From: Candidatus Timburyella stercoris
GTDB lineage: Bacteria; Bacillota; Clostridia; Oscillospirales; Acutalibacteraceae
Direction of reading: 5' to 3'
Length of the DNA: 54,907 bases
Assembly: GCA_904384255.1 (NCBI GenBank)
Contig: CAJFJP010000003.1
Span: 1 to 54,907, forward strand
This document shows, in pieces, positions 9,001 through 18,437 of the stretch; within the stretch, counting starts at the first letter, position 1, and each line of letters starts with the position of its first letter. Position numbers and translations under genes: made by a program. The notes below the pieces were generated by a model. That model was not told where the DNA came from, did not search any database, and worked only from the letters and a program-made list of their open reading frames with translations.

Positions 9001-10524
9001 TTGTTAGAGCTAAAAAATATATCAATAACACTTTTTCAAAACAGCAGAAAGATAACAGATAATTTTTCATTTACACTAAACCGCGGCGAAAAAGCGGCTA
9101 TTATAGGCGAAGAAGGAAATGGGAAATCTACTTTGCTTAAAATGATATATGACGATAGGCTTATAAGCGGGTATGCAGAGTACAGCGGAGAAATAATAAA
9201 AAAGGGAAGCATAGGATATCTGCCGCAGATGATAGACGGAAAATATTCTAATAAAACCGCTGAAGAATATTTAGATATGGATGAAATTTTCTCTTATGGC
9301 GGCTTGTTTTCCGAGCTTGGCTTGAATTTAGAACTATTAGGCTCTCAGAAGATAAGAACAATGTCTGGTGGTGAAAGGGTAAAGCTGCAGCTTGCAAAAA
9401 TACTAATGTCTAAGCCAGATATTCTGCTGCTGGATGAACCGACCAACGACATTGATATAAACACGCTAAAGTGGCTGGAAAGCTTTATAAATAAAACGCG
9501 CCTGCCGGTGCTGTTTGTATCACACGATGAAACGCTTATAGAGCGTACTGCAAATGTAATAATACATATGGAGCAGCTTATAAAAAAGTCGCAGTGCCGC
9601 ATAACGGTAACGCATGCATCATATTCTGAATACATTTCGGCGCGGAGCCTTGCCTTTTCAAAGCAGCAACAAATAGCGTCAAAACAGCGTGCGGACTATA
9701 ATAAGCAGATGGAAAAATGGCAGCAGATATATAATCGTGTAAATCATGAACAGAAAAGTATATCGCGCCAGGACCCACACGGCGGCCGGCTGCTGAAAAA
9801 GAAGATGAAGTCGGTAAAATCGCAGCAGCGCCGGCTGGAGCTTAAAACTGAGGATTTTATTGATTTTCCCGAAGAGGAATCCGCTATAATAACAGAGTTT
9901 AGCCAAAACATATATATTCCGCGCAGCAAAGTGGTTTTGGACTTTTACGCTGATGAGCTCAGCACCGGCGATAGAATATTGTCAGAAAATGTAAGGCTAT
10001 GTGTAACGGGAGACGAGCATATAGGGATTATAGGCAGCAACGGTGTTGGAAAATCCACCCTTTTATCGCAGATTTGGCAAGCTGTTAAAGACAGACGTGA
10101 TATAACGGCTGATTATATGCCGCAGGATTATTCTGAAAAATTGGATTACGAAAAGACGCCGATAGAATATTTAGCGCAAAATTTTACAAAAGATGAAATT
10201 ACCAAAGCCAGGACATTTATGGGAAGCATGCACTTTACTCATGAGGAGATGACAAATAAAATAGAGAATTTAAGCGGCGGCCAAAAGGCGAAAATATTGT
10301 TTTTAGAAATGGTTCTGAAAAATGCAAACGTGCTTTTACTGGACGAGCCTACCCGCAATTTCAGTCCGCTGTCAAACCCAGTAGTGCGCAGGTCGCTTAA
10401 GGAGTTTAGGGGTGCCATAATCAGCATATCTCACGACCGCAAATATTTAAGCGAGGTGTGCAATAAAATTTACCAGCTGGACAAAAACGGATTAACTGTC
10501 GCTTATGCGCAGGATTTTATGTGA
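9001..10524 (+). CDS. ABC-F family ATP-binding protein (possible ribosome-protection/antibiotic resistance type)
   Basis: Two NBDs (GEEGNGKST / LSGGQKAK; MSGGERVKLQLAKILMSKPDILLLDEPTNDID), no TM domain, long basic inter-domain linker. Likely TTG start at 9001 given AAGGAGG at 8986-8992; the ORF track uses ATG 8995. Confidence 0.88.
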   Translation: MLELKNISITLFQNSRKITDNFSFTLNRGEKAAIIGEEGNGKSTLLKMIYDDRLISGYAEYSGEIIKKGSIGYLPQMIDGKYSNKTAEEYLDMDEIFSYGGLFSELGLNLELLGSQKIRTMSGGERVKLQLAKILMSKPDILLLDEPTNDIDINTLKWLESFINKTRLPVLFVSHDETLIERTANVIIHMEQLIKKSQCRITVTHASYSEYISARSLAFSKQQQIASKQRADYNKQMEKWQQIYNRVNHEQKSISRQDPHGGRLLKKKMKSVKSQQRRLELKTEDFIDFPEEESAIITEFSQNIYIPRSKVVLDFYADELSTGDRILSENVRLCVTGDEHIGIIGSNGVGKSTLLSQIWQAVKDRRDITADYMPQDYSEKLDYEKTPIEYLAQNFTKDEITKARTFMGSMHFTHEEMTNKIENLSGGQKAKILFLEMVLKNANVLLLDEPTRNFSPLSNPVVRRSLKEFRGAIISISHDRKYLSEVCNKIYQLDKNGLTVAYAQDFM

Positions 10525-10715
10525 AATAAAATATTTTAAATGTCTATAGCGCAGATATGCTTTAGTAAAAGCAAATTTTTGGTGCAGAGTATAATCTTTG
10601 TGCATATAAAATCTTTGTCGATGACAGCTTTATAACAATTAGCCGAAATTTTCGCTGCTGATTATTAATCTTAAACATTGACGTGAAAATGCAAAAACAA
10701 CTAAATAAAAAGACA

Positions 10716-10748
10716 AAAAGGGTCTGTTTTATTCAGACCCTTTTCTTT
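10716..10748. terminator. Rho-independent terminator
   Basis: AAAAGGGTCTG-TTTTATT-CAGACCCTTTT, usable on both strands. Confidence 0.85.
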
Positions 10749-10768
10749 AAAATGAAAGCAAATAATTA

Positions 10769-12202
10769 TTACTTGTTTAATTCTGAATTTTTAAGAATGT
10801 CATCTTTCACATCCATGTCCGGCAAATCTAAAATCCGCGCGTCTTCATCATCTAAAGACTGATTATATACTTTGTCTGCCTCAGCGTCTGCATCTGCCGC
10901 CGCTTTAGCCGCCGTATGTGCAGCGCTGCCGGACTCTTTTTCCATGCGCGCGCGGGCGTTGGAAAGCATAAGTTTTATCCTGTTTTCCTGATTAATCTTT
11001 GTAGCTCCTGCGTCATAATCTATAGCAACTATATTGGCGTCATCGTGATGATTTTTAATAGCGCGTATCATGCCCTTGCCGACTATGTGATTGGGCAGGC
11101 AACCAAAGGGCTGTGTGCATACAATGTCGACAATACCGTCATTAATAAGTTCGAGCATTTCGCCGGTGAGCAGCCATCCCTCGCCCATCTTGTTGCCGTA
11201 ACCGAGATAATCCTTCACATTTTCCTTTATAACCTCAAACGGCTCAGGCGCACGAAACTGCGGATATTTTCTAACCGCTGCGATAAGCTCATGCTGACGT
11301 GCAGAAATATACTTTTTCAGCAGTCCCACTACAGCTCTTTTGAATATGTTTGAACCGTAAAGGTCGGCGTCTACCAGACGGTTGTCTATTTTAAACAGGA
11401 TAAAGTCGATAAGGCCGGGCACTACCGGCTCGCAGCCCTCTGAAAGGAGAAAATCCTCAAGATTATTGTTGCCAAGCGGGGAATATTTAATATAAATCTC
11501 GCCCACAACGCCGACGCGCACCTTAGGCACGCGTGCAACGGGGATATTTGCGAAGTCTTCCGCTATTCTCGCCAAATTTTCCCTAAATGAAGATGGACCA
11601 AGCCCCTCTGATTTCTCAAACTGTGCAAGCAGCTCGTTTTCCCAAAATTCCACCATTTTGTCGGTGGCGCCTTTCTCAATTTCATACGGCCGGCATTGGT
11701 TTGCAAGCAGTACAATTATATCACCGTAAACCATTGAATAAACAAGTCTCATAATAAGCTTTAAGTTAAGCTTAAAACCAGGATTTTTCTCAAGTCCGGA
11801 CAGATTGATAGATATGACGGGAATTTTGTCAAGTCCCGCCTTTTTAAGCGCCTTGCGCAGCAGATGAATGTAATTGGAGGCACGGCACCCGCCGCCCGTC
11901 TGTGTTATAATCAGCGCTGTTTTGTTAACGTCGTATTTGCCCGACTGAATGGCTTCTATAAGCTGGCCTATGACGAGAAGAGCCGGATAGCATGTGTCGT
12001 TGTGTACATATTTGAGTCCGGTGTTGACAATCGCCCGGTGATTGGTGTTAAGCATGTCTACCTTGTAGCCTTCCATTTCAAGGCACCGCTTCATCATGCC
12101 GAAGTGTACCGGAAGCATCTGCGGCATAAGTATAGTATATTCTTCTTTCATTTCCTTAGTGAATATAAGTCTGCCGTTTTTATCGTAAACGAGTTTTGCC
12201 AT
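10769..12202 (-). CDS. 2-hydroxyacyl-CoA dehydratase (HgdB/HgdA)-like protein, companion of the activase-like protein
   Basis: Conserved-Cys motifs NDTCYPALLVIGQL, TQTGGGCRASNY, CTQPFGCLPNHIVGKG. Confidence 0.7.
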   Translation of the reverse strand: MAKLVYDKNGRLIFTKEMKEEYTILMPQMLPVHFGMMKRCLEMEGYKVDMLNTNHRAIVNTGLKYVHNDTCYPALLVIGQLIEAIQSGKYDVNKTALIITQTGGGCRASNYIHLLRKALKKAGLDKIPVISINLSGLEKNPGFKLNLKLIMRLVYSMVYGDIIVLLANQCRPYEIEKGATDKMVEFWENELLAQFEKSEGLGPSSFRENLARIAEDFANIPVARVPKVRVGVVGEIYIKYSPLGNNNLEDFLLSEGCEPVVPGLIDFILFKIDNRLVDADLYGSNIFKRAVVGLLKKYISARQHELIAAVRKYPQFRAPEPFEVIKENVKDYLGYGNKMGEGWLLTGEMLELINDGIVDIVCTQPFGCLPNHIVGKGMIRAIKNHHDDANIVAIDYDAGATKINQENRIKLMLSNARARMEKESGSAAHTAAKAAADADAEADKVYNQSLDDEDARILDLPDMDVKDDILKNSELNK

Positions 12203-12544
12203 AAAATTTCCTCACTTTAAGTTGATGCCTTCCGCAGCAGCTCTATTCCTGCGGAAATTCTGCGGTAATAATGCGGCTGCCGCAGAAATCTCTATTTATT
12301 GAATTTATTTTTCAGTAAAATTAAATGATATTTTTCATGCCAATATAGTTGCCTTAACAGACTTTCATATAATCAGCACAGTCTGCTGCCCAATTTGAAT
12401 AAACAGCTTCGGTTTATAAAAGTCAATTAATATGCACTGATAAACGGAATTATGCGCAAGACTTTGATATCTGCCTACAGATTAAAAGCTTTTGGATATA
12501 CGGCAGTGAACAAGTCAAAAGCGATACCAAACCTCACACGCAAT

Positions 12545-15508
12545 TTATCCTGCTGCTGATTTCTTCTTTTCCGTTTCCTTAGCTTTAAGGGCAGCAAGCA
12601 GGCTGCGAATTCTTATTTTAACTGCGCCGAGATTATATATTTCGTCAATTTTAAGCTGAGTATAAAGCTTGCCGTGCTTTTCAAGAATTTCGCGCGTTTC
12701 ATCGCCGGTAATGGCGTCAAGTCCGCAGCCGAACGACACAAGCTGTACCAGATCGATATCATCATTTTGTGAAACAAATTCCGCTGCACTGTAAAGCCGC
12801 GCATGATATGTCCACTGATTAAGCACATGAACAACAGGCTTACCGCCCATATGCGCGACGGCGTCCTCGGTAAGCACACATATATCAAAGGAATTTATAA
12901 GCGAGTCTATGCCGTGGTTTATTTCGGGGTCTATGTGATACGGCCGACCGGCTAAAACAATCATGTGCAGACCGTTGTCACGCGCATACTGCATTATTTC
13001 GGCGCCTTTTTTGCGGATATTCTCACGGTATTCCTCATAAGCGGCATAGGCCGCATCGCAGGCGGCGAGTATGTCCTTTTTATCCTCGCTAAACTTTTCC
13101 CCAAAATACTCAACGGCCTTTTTTCTAAATGTCTTAGGCTTGTGAAGCCCAAAGTAGGGAGTTAAAAAGTCAACTTCCTCAAGCCGTGCGACATTTGCTC
13201 TAAGCAGCTCAGGATAATAAGCAACGACAGGGCAGTTGTAATTGTTGTCGCTGCGCTCCTCGTCAAAATTATACGGCATGCAGGGGTAAAATATCTTATT
13301 TACGCCCTTGTCAAGCAGCCCTTCAATATGTCCGTGCATAAGCTTGGCAGGATAACATACTGTATCCGACGGTATGGAGTATTGACCTTTTATGTAAACC
13401 TTACGGTTGGATTCGGGAGAAAGCACAATCTCATAGCCGAGAGATGTGAAAAATGCATGCCAGAAGGGCAGGTTTTCATACATATTAAGGCCCATGGGTA
13501 TGCCGATGCGCCCCTTTGATTTTTCCGGCTTCTTGTTTTCAAGTCCGCGCAGATATTCATACTTAAACTTGTACATGTTCGGCAAGTCCTTGGCTTTTGG
13601 ACGCCCCAAACCTCTTTCACAGCGGTTTCCAGATATAAAGCGGCGTGGCTTTACATTATCGCCGTCAAAGAACTCATTAATTGTCAAATGACATCTGTTT
13701 TGGCACAATTTACATTCCGCCGGCTTTGATGTATGCGTAAAGCTGTTAAGCTTTTCGGAACTTATTAATGTGGATTTGCCCGAACAATTATCTCTTGCAT
13801 AAAGCGCCGAGCCGAAAGCCCCCATGATACCGGAAATAGAGGGGCGTATTACGTTGCAGCCAAGCTCCATTTCAAAGCTTCTCAGCACGGCGTCGTTTAG
13901 AAAGGTGCCGCCCTGAACAACAATGTGCCGTCCCAAATCCTGTGCCGACGATGCTCTTATAACCTTGTATATTGCATTTTTTACAACGCTCATTGAAAGT
14001 CCGGCGGATATGTCTTCAACACCGGCGCCCTCTTTCTGCGCCTGTTTAACCGATGAATTCATAAAGACCGTGCAGCGTGAACCGAGATCTACAGGGTGCT
14101 TTGAAAAAAGTCCCAGCTTTGCAAAGTCGCTTACGTTGTATCCAAGCGCTTTGGCGAATGTCTCAATAAACGAACCGCAGCCGGAAGAGCAGGCCTCGTT
14201 AAGCATGATGGAGTCTATAGCTCCGCCGCGGATTTTAAAGCACTTCATGTCCTGCCCGCCGATATCTATAATAAAATCAACATCCGGATTAAAAAACGCC
14301 GCTGCATTGTAATGCGCTACCGTTTCAACCAGTCCCTCGTCAACGGAAAAGGCATTTTTAATAAGGTCCTCGCCGTATCCGGTGACGGCGCTGCCTTTAA
14401 TAGTAATCTTGTCGCCGCATAGATCGTATATCTTTTTAAGCTGATCAAGCACAACGTCGACGGGATTGCCGTTGTTAGATGTATAGTAAGAGTATATAAG
14501 TCCGCCGTCCGGTGAGATAAGCGCAAGCTTTGTCGTTGTAGAGCCGGCGTCAATGCCGAGATATGCATCGCCGGAATACTGACCGGCATCTAAATATTTG
14601 ACATTAGCACTGTTGTGGCGCTGGCAAAACTCTTCATACTCAGCCTCCGTCTCAAACAAAGGATTAAGTGTGGTAGAAACAGAGGAGGTGTCGGCGGCGT
14701 TCTTCAGCAGCGTCAAAACCTCGCTGAAAGCCATAGGCTTTGCATTTTTCGCATAAAGAGCCGCACCGATAGCGACAAAACAGTCTGCACTTTCCGGAAA
14801 TATTGCATTTTCGTCGGTAAGCTTAAGCGTTTCAATAAATCTTTGACGCAGACCCTTAAGAAAGAACAGGGGACCGCCCAAAAACATTATTTTGCCTTGT
14901 ATTTTACGTCCCTGCGCAAGTCCGGCAACCGTCTGGTCGACAACTGCCTGTAAAATAGACGCCGATATATCTTCTTTTTTCGCGCCTTGATTAAGCAGAG
15001 GCTGAATATCAGTTTTGGCAAAAACGCCGCAGCGGGAGGCTATTGAATAAATCGTTTCATGGTGGAGCGACAGCTCATCAAGCTCGTCAACGGTAATGTT
15101 GAGCAGGGTAGCCATCTGGTCAATAAAAGAACCGGTGCCTCCGGCGCATGAGCCGTTCATACGCTCTTCAAGCCCGCCGGTAAAAAAGATTATTTTAGCG
15201 TCTTCGCCGCCAAGTTCGATAACAGCGTCGGTATCAGGATAAAAACGCTCCACAGCGCCGGCAGTGGCGTAAACCTCCTGTACAAATTCAATGCCGCTCT
15301 GCCTTGCCATACCAAGTCCGGCAGAACCTGTTATAGCCGTATTAACGGTCTTATCTTTATATTTTTCCGGTAATTTTTCCAACATTTCGACAGTTTTCTC
15401 TCTTACTTTTGAAAAATGCCGCTGATAGTCCTTATAAGCTATATTATCTTTTTCATCAAGTACAACCACTTTAACGGTAGTTGAGCCGACATCTATACCT
15501 ATGCGCAA
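12545..15508 (-). CDS. Large acyl-CoA dehydratase activase-like protein: two BadF/BadG/BcrA/BcrD ASKHA ATPase domains plus DUF2229
   Basis: Two ATPase repeats (MRIGIDVGSTTVKVVVLD... and YLGIDAGSTTTKLALIS...), each with a Cys/Gly cluster-ligand-type motif (NGSCAGGTGSFIDQMA; NEACSSGCGSFIETFA); then CKLCQNRCHL and a DUF2229-like GRIGIPMGLNMYENLPFWHAFF. Confidence 0.85.
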   Translation of the reverse strand: MRIGIDVGSTTVKVVVLDEKDNIAYKDYQRHFSKVREKTVEMLEKLPEKYKDKTVNTAITGSAGLGMARQSGIEFVQEVYATAGAVERFYPDTDAVIELGGEDAKIIFFTGGLEERMNGSCAGGTGSFIDQMATLLNITVDELDELSLHHETIYSIASRCGVFAKTDIQPLLNQGAKKEDISASILQAVVDQTVAGLAQGRKIQGKIMFLGGPLFFLKGLRQRFIETLKLTDENAIFPESADCFVAIGAALYAKNAKPMAFSEVLTLLKNAADTSSVSTTLNPLFETEAEYEEFCQRHNSANVKYLDAGQYSGDAYLGIDAGSTTTKLALISPDGGLIYSYYTSNNGNPVDVVLDQLKKIYDLCGDKITIKGSAVTGYGEDLIKNAFSVDEGLVETVAHYNAAAFFNPDVDFIIDIGGQDMKCFKIRGGAIDSIMLNEACSSGCGSFIETFAKALGYNVSDFAKLGLFSKHPVDLGSRCTVFMNSSVKQAQKEGAGVEDISAGLSMSVVKNAIYKVIRASSAQDLGRHIVVQGGTFLNDAVLRSFEMELGCNVIRPSISGIMGAFGSALYARDNCSGKSTLISSEKLNSFTHTSKPAECKLCQNRCHLTINEFFDGDNVKPRRFISGNRCERGLGRPKAKDLPNMYKFKYEYLRGLENKKPEKSKGRIGIPMGLNMYENLPFWHAFFTSLGYEIVLSPESNRKVYIKGQYSIPSDTVCYPAKLMHGHIEGLLDKGVNKIFYPCMPYNFDEERSDNNYNCPVVAYYPELLRANVARLEEVDFLTPYFGLHKPKTFRKKAVEYFGEKFSEDKKDILAACDAAYAAYEEYRENIRKKGAEIMQYARDNGLHMIVLAGRPYHIDPEINHGIDSLINSFDICVLTEDAVAHMGGKPVVHVLNQWTYHARLYSAAEFVSQNDDIDLVQLVSFGCGLDAITGDETREILEKHGKLYTQLKIDEIYNLGAVKIRIRSLLAALKAKETEKKKSAAG

Positions 15509-15756
15509 TTTATGTAAACCTCCGATGATATATTTACCTACAGGATTATATTATAACACTTTCTTAGCATTATGAAAAGAAAATATATTGTTAATTTTTT
15601 ACCATTTTACTCTAATTTACGATATTGACATTTAAAATGAGTATTGATATAATAAAACAGCTCAAGCAGAATATCGCATTAATAAAATATTATGCATAAT
15701 ATACTAAATTTAGATTAAAACGGTTATACCTAAAATATTGGGTTTAACATATAGAT

Positions 15757-15850
15757 GGAGAAGTATCGAAGTGGTCGCAACGAGAACGATTCGAAATCGT
15801 TTTGTCGGTGCTGAGCCGGCACGTGGGTTCGAATCCCACCTTCTCCGCCA
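15757..15850 (+). tRNA. tRNA-Ser (anticodon CGA)
   Basis: GGAGAAG...CTTCTCC acceptor, anticodon loop TTCGAAA, long variable arm, T-loop GGTTCGAATCCC, encoded GCCA end. Confidence 0.96.
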
Positions 15851-15852
15851 CA

Positions 15853-15897
15853 AAGCCAAGCCTGGACGCAGTTCGCGTTCAGGCTTGGCTTTTTTAT
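15853..15897 (+). terminator. Terminator of tRNA-Ser
   Basis: AAGCCAAGCCTGGACGC-AGTTC-GCGTTCAGGCTTGGCTT followed by a T-rich tract. Confidence 0.85.
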
Positions 15898-16165
15898 TTT
15901 ATTACTCTGCTCGCGGAGCTAGTTCTGCGTTTAATAACTGCAGGAATTTGTATAAGTTTACATCTATACACTAAAATGGCCAAACATCTTTTTTATTGTC
16001 TATTGACACCAGACTGAGTTTGGATGCGGGGTCACGCTTAGACTCAGTTTTTTGTTTTACTCTATCACCCGGCGTTAATCTTGTATTTAATAACCTAAAG
16101 AACTCACATGAGTTCACATCCATACAGAAAAACAGTAAAATATCTTTTTTGTTGTATTTTGCCAT
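15853..16165 (+). repeat. Two diverged tandem copies of a ~150-bp unit starting with a terminator hairpin
   Basis: Copy 1 ~15853-16010 and copy 2 ~16011-16165 align along their length, e.g. GTTTAATAACTGCAGGAA.../TATTTAATAACCTAAAGAA..., TTACATCTATACA/TTCACATCCATACA, ACATCTTTTTTATTGTCTATT/ATATCTTTTTTGTTGTATT. Confidence 0.7.
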
Positions 16166-16402
16166 GTAGCCGTAGTATATGCAGCCATCGGCGTGCGGAC
16201 AGCACAAGTGGCTGTAAAAGCAATATTGCATATAATTATGGATAGTTGTATTTTTAATGATATTTCGTCCGGTAAATAAAAAAGGTCAAATTATTTTAAA
16301 AAGTATAAGGTATATAACAAATGTGTTTTCAGTTAATTAAAATGCGATTTTTGCTTTTGGAACATAGCTCTGCTCAAGCTTTGGCTAAATATTAAAGCAT
16401 GA

Positions 16403-16431
16403 TTGACATAAACGCAAAAGGGAAGTATGAT
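16403..16431 (+). promoter_or_regulatory. Sigma-A type promoter for the mrp-like gene
   Basis: TTGACA-17 bp-TATGAT. Confidence 0.65.
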
Positions 16432-16475
16432 AAAAGAGTTATAATAGGTTTAAAAAAAGCGAGGAGCTGAAAGAT

Positions 16476-17309
16476 ATGAGTGAATGCAGTCATGATTGTA
16501 ATAGCTGCAGTGCCGATTGCGAGGAGCGTACTGCACAGCAGCATGTTATAGCAAAGGAAAAGCCGCACAGGCTTAGCAGCATAAAAAAGGTGATAGGCAT
16601 TGTAAGCGGCAAGGGCGGAGTAGGCAAATCTTTAGTAACATCTATGCTGGCGGTGCTCGCGCAGCGCAGCGGGAAAGCGGCGGCTGTTTTGGACGCGGAT
16701 ATTACAGGTCCATCAATACCGAAAGCATTTGGAATACACAGCAGAGCACAGGCTAGTGAGATAGGGATGTATCCGGCAAACAGCAAGATGGGTATAAAGG
16801 TAATGTCGCTCAATTTGCTGACAGAAGATGAAACAGACCCGGTCATATGGCGCGGACCTATTATTGCATCGGCGGTAAAACAATTTTGGACGGATGTAAT
16901 ATGGGGAGATATAGACTATATGTTTGTGGACATGCCTCCCGGAACCGGCGATGTTCCGCTTACAGTGTTTCAGTCAATACCGGTTGATGGAATAGTAGTG
17001 GTTGCATCGCCTCAGGAATTAGTGGCAATGGTGGTGGAGAAGGCTGTCAGAATGGCTTATATGATGAATATTCCGATAATTGGGCTGGTAGAAAATATGA
17101 GCTACTTTTTATGCCCGGACTGCGGCAGCCGGCACAATATTTTTGGCGAAAGCCACGTAACGGAAATTGCAAAAAAGCATGCCATAAAAACGGTGGCAAG
17201 GCTGCCGATAGAGCCAAGGCTTGCATCACTTTGCGACAGCGGAGCCATAGAGCAGTTTGAAGGCGACTGGCTTAACGAACTTTTTAAGAATATAGAAAGC
17301 GGTGTTTAA
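16476..17309 (+). CDS. Mrp/NBP35 family ATP-binding (Fe-S carrier-like) protein
   Basis: IVSGKGGVGKSLVTSMLAVLAQRSGKAAAVLDADITGPSIPKAFG; MPPGTGDVPLTVFQSIPVDGIVVVASPQELVAMVVEKA; CPDCG. Confidence 0.92.
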   Translation: MSECSHDCNSCSADCEERTAQQHVIAKEKPHRLSSIKKVIGIVSGKGGVGKSLVTSMLAVLAQRSGKAAAVLDADITGPSIPKAFGIHSRAQASEIGMYPANSKMGIKVMSLNLLTEDETDPVIWRGPIIASAVKQFWTDVIWGDIDYMFVDMPPGTGDVPLTVFQSIPVDGIVVVASPQELVAMVVEKAVRMAYMMNIPIIGLVENMSYFLCPDCGSRHNIFGESHVTEIAKKHAIKTVARLPIEPRLASLCDSGAIEQFEGDWLNELFKNIESGV

Positions 17310-17310
17310 T

Positions 17311-17742
17311 ATGATTAAGATAGCATGCACATATGAAAACGGAGAAATTTTTCAGCATTTTGGGCATACTGAGCAGTTTAAAATATACGAAGCAGACAGC
17401 GGCGAGGTAAAATCTTCAAGGATAGTAAATACAGAAGGCAGCGGGCATGGCGCTCTGGCAGGATTTTTAAAAGATTTGGGAGTAAACATCCTGATATGCG
17501 GCGGGATAGGTGGCGGCGCCAAACGGGCGCTGGACGACGCAGGAATTGAGTTGTATGCGGGTATAATCGGCGATGCGAATACGGCCGTAAGCGCTTATCT
17601 CAACGGTACACTTGTACAAAAGTCGGAGGTCAACTGCAGTCATCATGATAGAGAAAGCGGCGAGCATCACAGCTGTCATGATAGTGATAAATCATGTGAA
17701 AACCACAGCTGCGACGGCGAACATGGATGCAGGCATAATTAA
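17311..17742 (+). CDS. NifX/NifB-family (dinitrogenase Fe-Mo cofactor biosynthesis-like) protein with His/Cys-rich tail
   Basis: MIKIACTYENGEIFQHFGHTEQFKIYEADSGEVKSSRI...ILICGGIGGGAKRALDDAGIELYAGIIGDANTAVSAYLNGTL; tail CSHHDRESGEHHSCHDSDKSCENHSCDGEHGCRHN. Confidence 0.88.
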   Translation: MIKIACTYENGEIFQHFGHTEQFKIYEADSGEVKSSRIVNTEGSGHGALAGFLKDLGVNILICGGIGGGAKRALDDAGIELYAGIIGDANTAVSAYLNGTLVQKSEVNCSHHDRESGEHHSCHDSDKSCENHSCDGEHGCRHN

Positions 17743-17951
17743 CTTGTTTAAAACGTCATAGGTTACTTTATTACTAATTGTTCCTTAATTTTGAATTAAA
17801 TTTCTACTGTAACTCAAAATAGTAAACAGATTAAAAGTGACTTTTTCTTTATTTACACTTTAAGTTTGCGTGTCGGTCAAATATATTACGAAATTGTTCT
17901 GCCGTAAAGTACCAAATGAGCGCATAGGTCCGTTTACAAATAAGTAAGCAA

Positions 17952-17985
17952 AAAGCAGCCGCTTAAGCGGCTGCTTTAAATTATA
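17952..17985. terminator. Perfect 26-bp palindrome, probable terminator
   Basis: AAAGCAGCCGCTTAAGCGGCTGCTTT. Confidence 0.7.
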
Positions 17986-18437
17986 ATGCAGTGTCAAATT
18001 TCTGTACCCATTTATTTATAGACATAGTCTATATTCAGAAATTTCAGAGATAGTGCACACCATCGATAACGGGCGCTATTAACTGCAGGTTAAGTGCTAC
18101 ATAACGGCCAATTCTCTTGGCTGGAGTCAAAAAAAGACTAAGCAAAAGGTTTATTCAAAAGAGAAATGTCCTTAACAAGCACAGTCAAATAAAGAAAAGC
18201 AATTACCATTTATGCAATCAATCTATTTTCGAATGACGTGACATGCAATGCGATAGAGTTTCGATGCTCACTTGAGATAGCAAGTCGATACGCTATCCAG
18301 TGCCTCGGCAGCTCATCAGTTAGTGGAAGTTTTGATTAGAATTGCATTGTAAAACGAGCAATTTAAAAGTTTCGCAGCGATAGTAAAAAGAATGTTTTGC
18401 TGACATAAATTACGCCCAGCATAAACGACAAAACAAT

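Noticed and set aside
18000-18437. Possible pseudogene or RNA in the gap downstream of the GH27 gene
   Set aside because: Some short inverted segments (GCGATAGAG..GCTATC) but no coherent reading frame or recognised RNA; not supportable.
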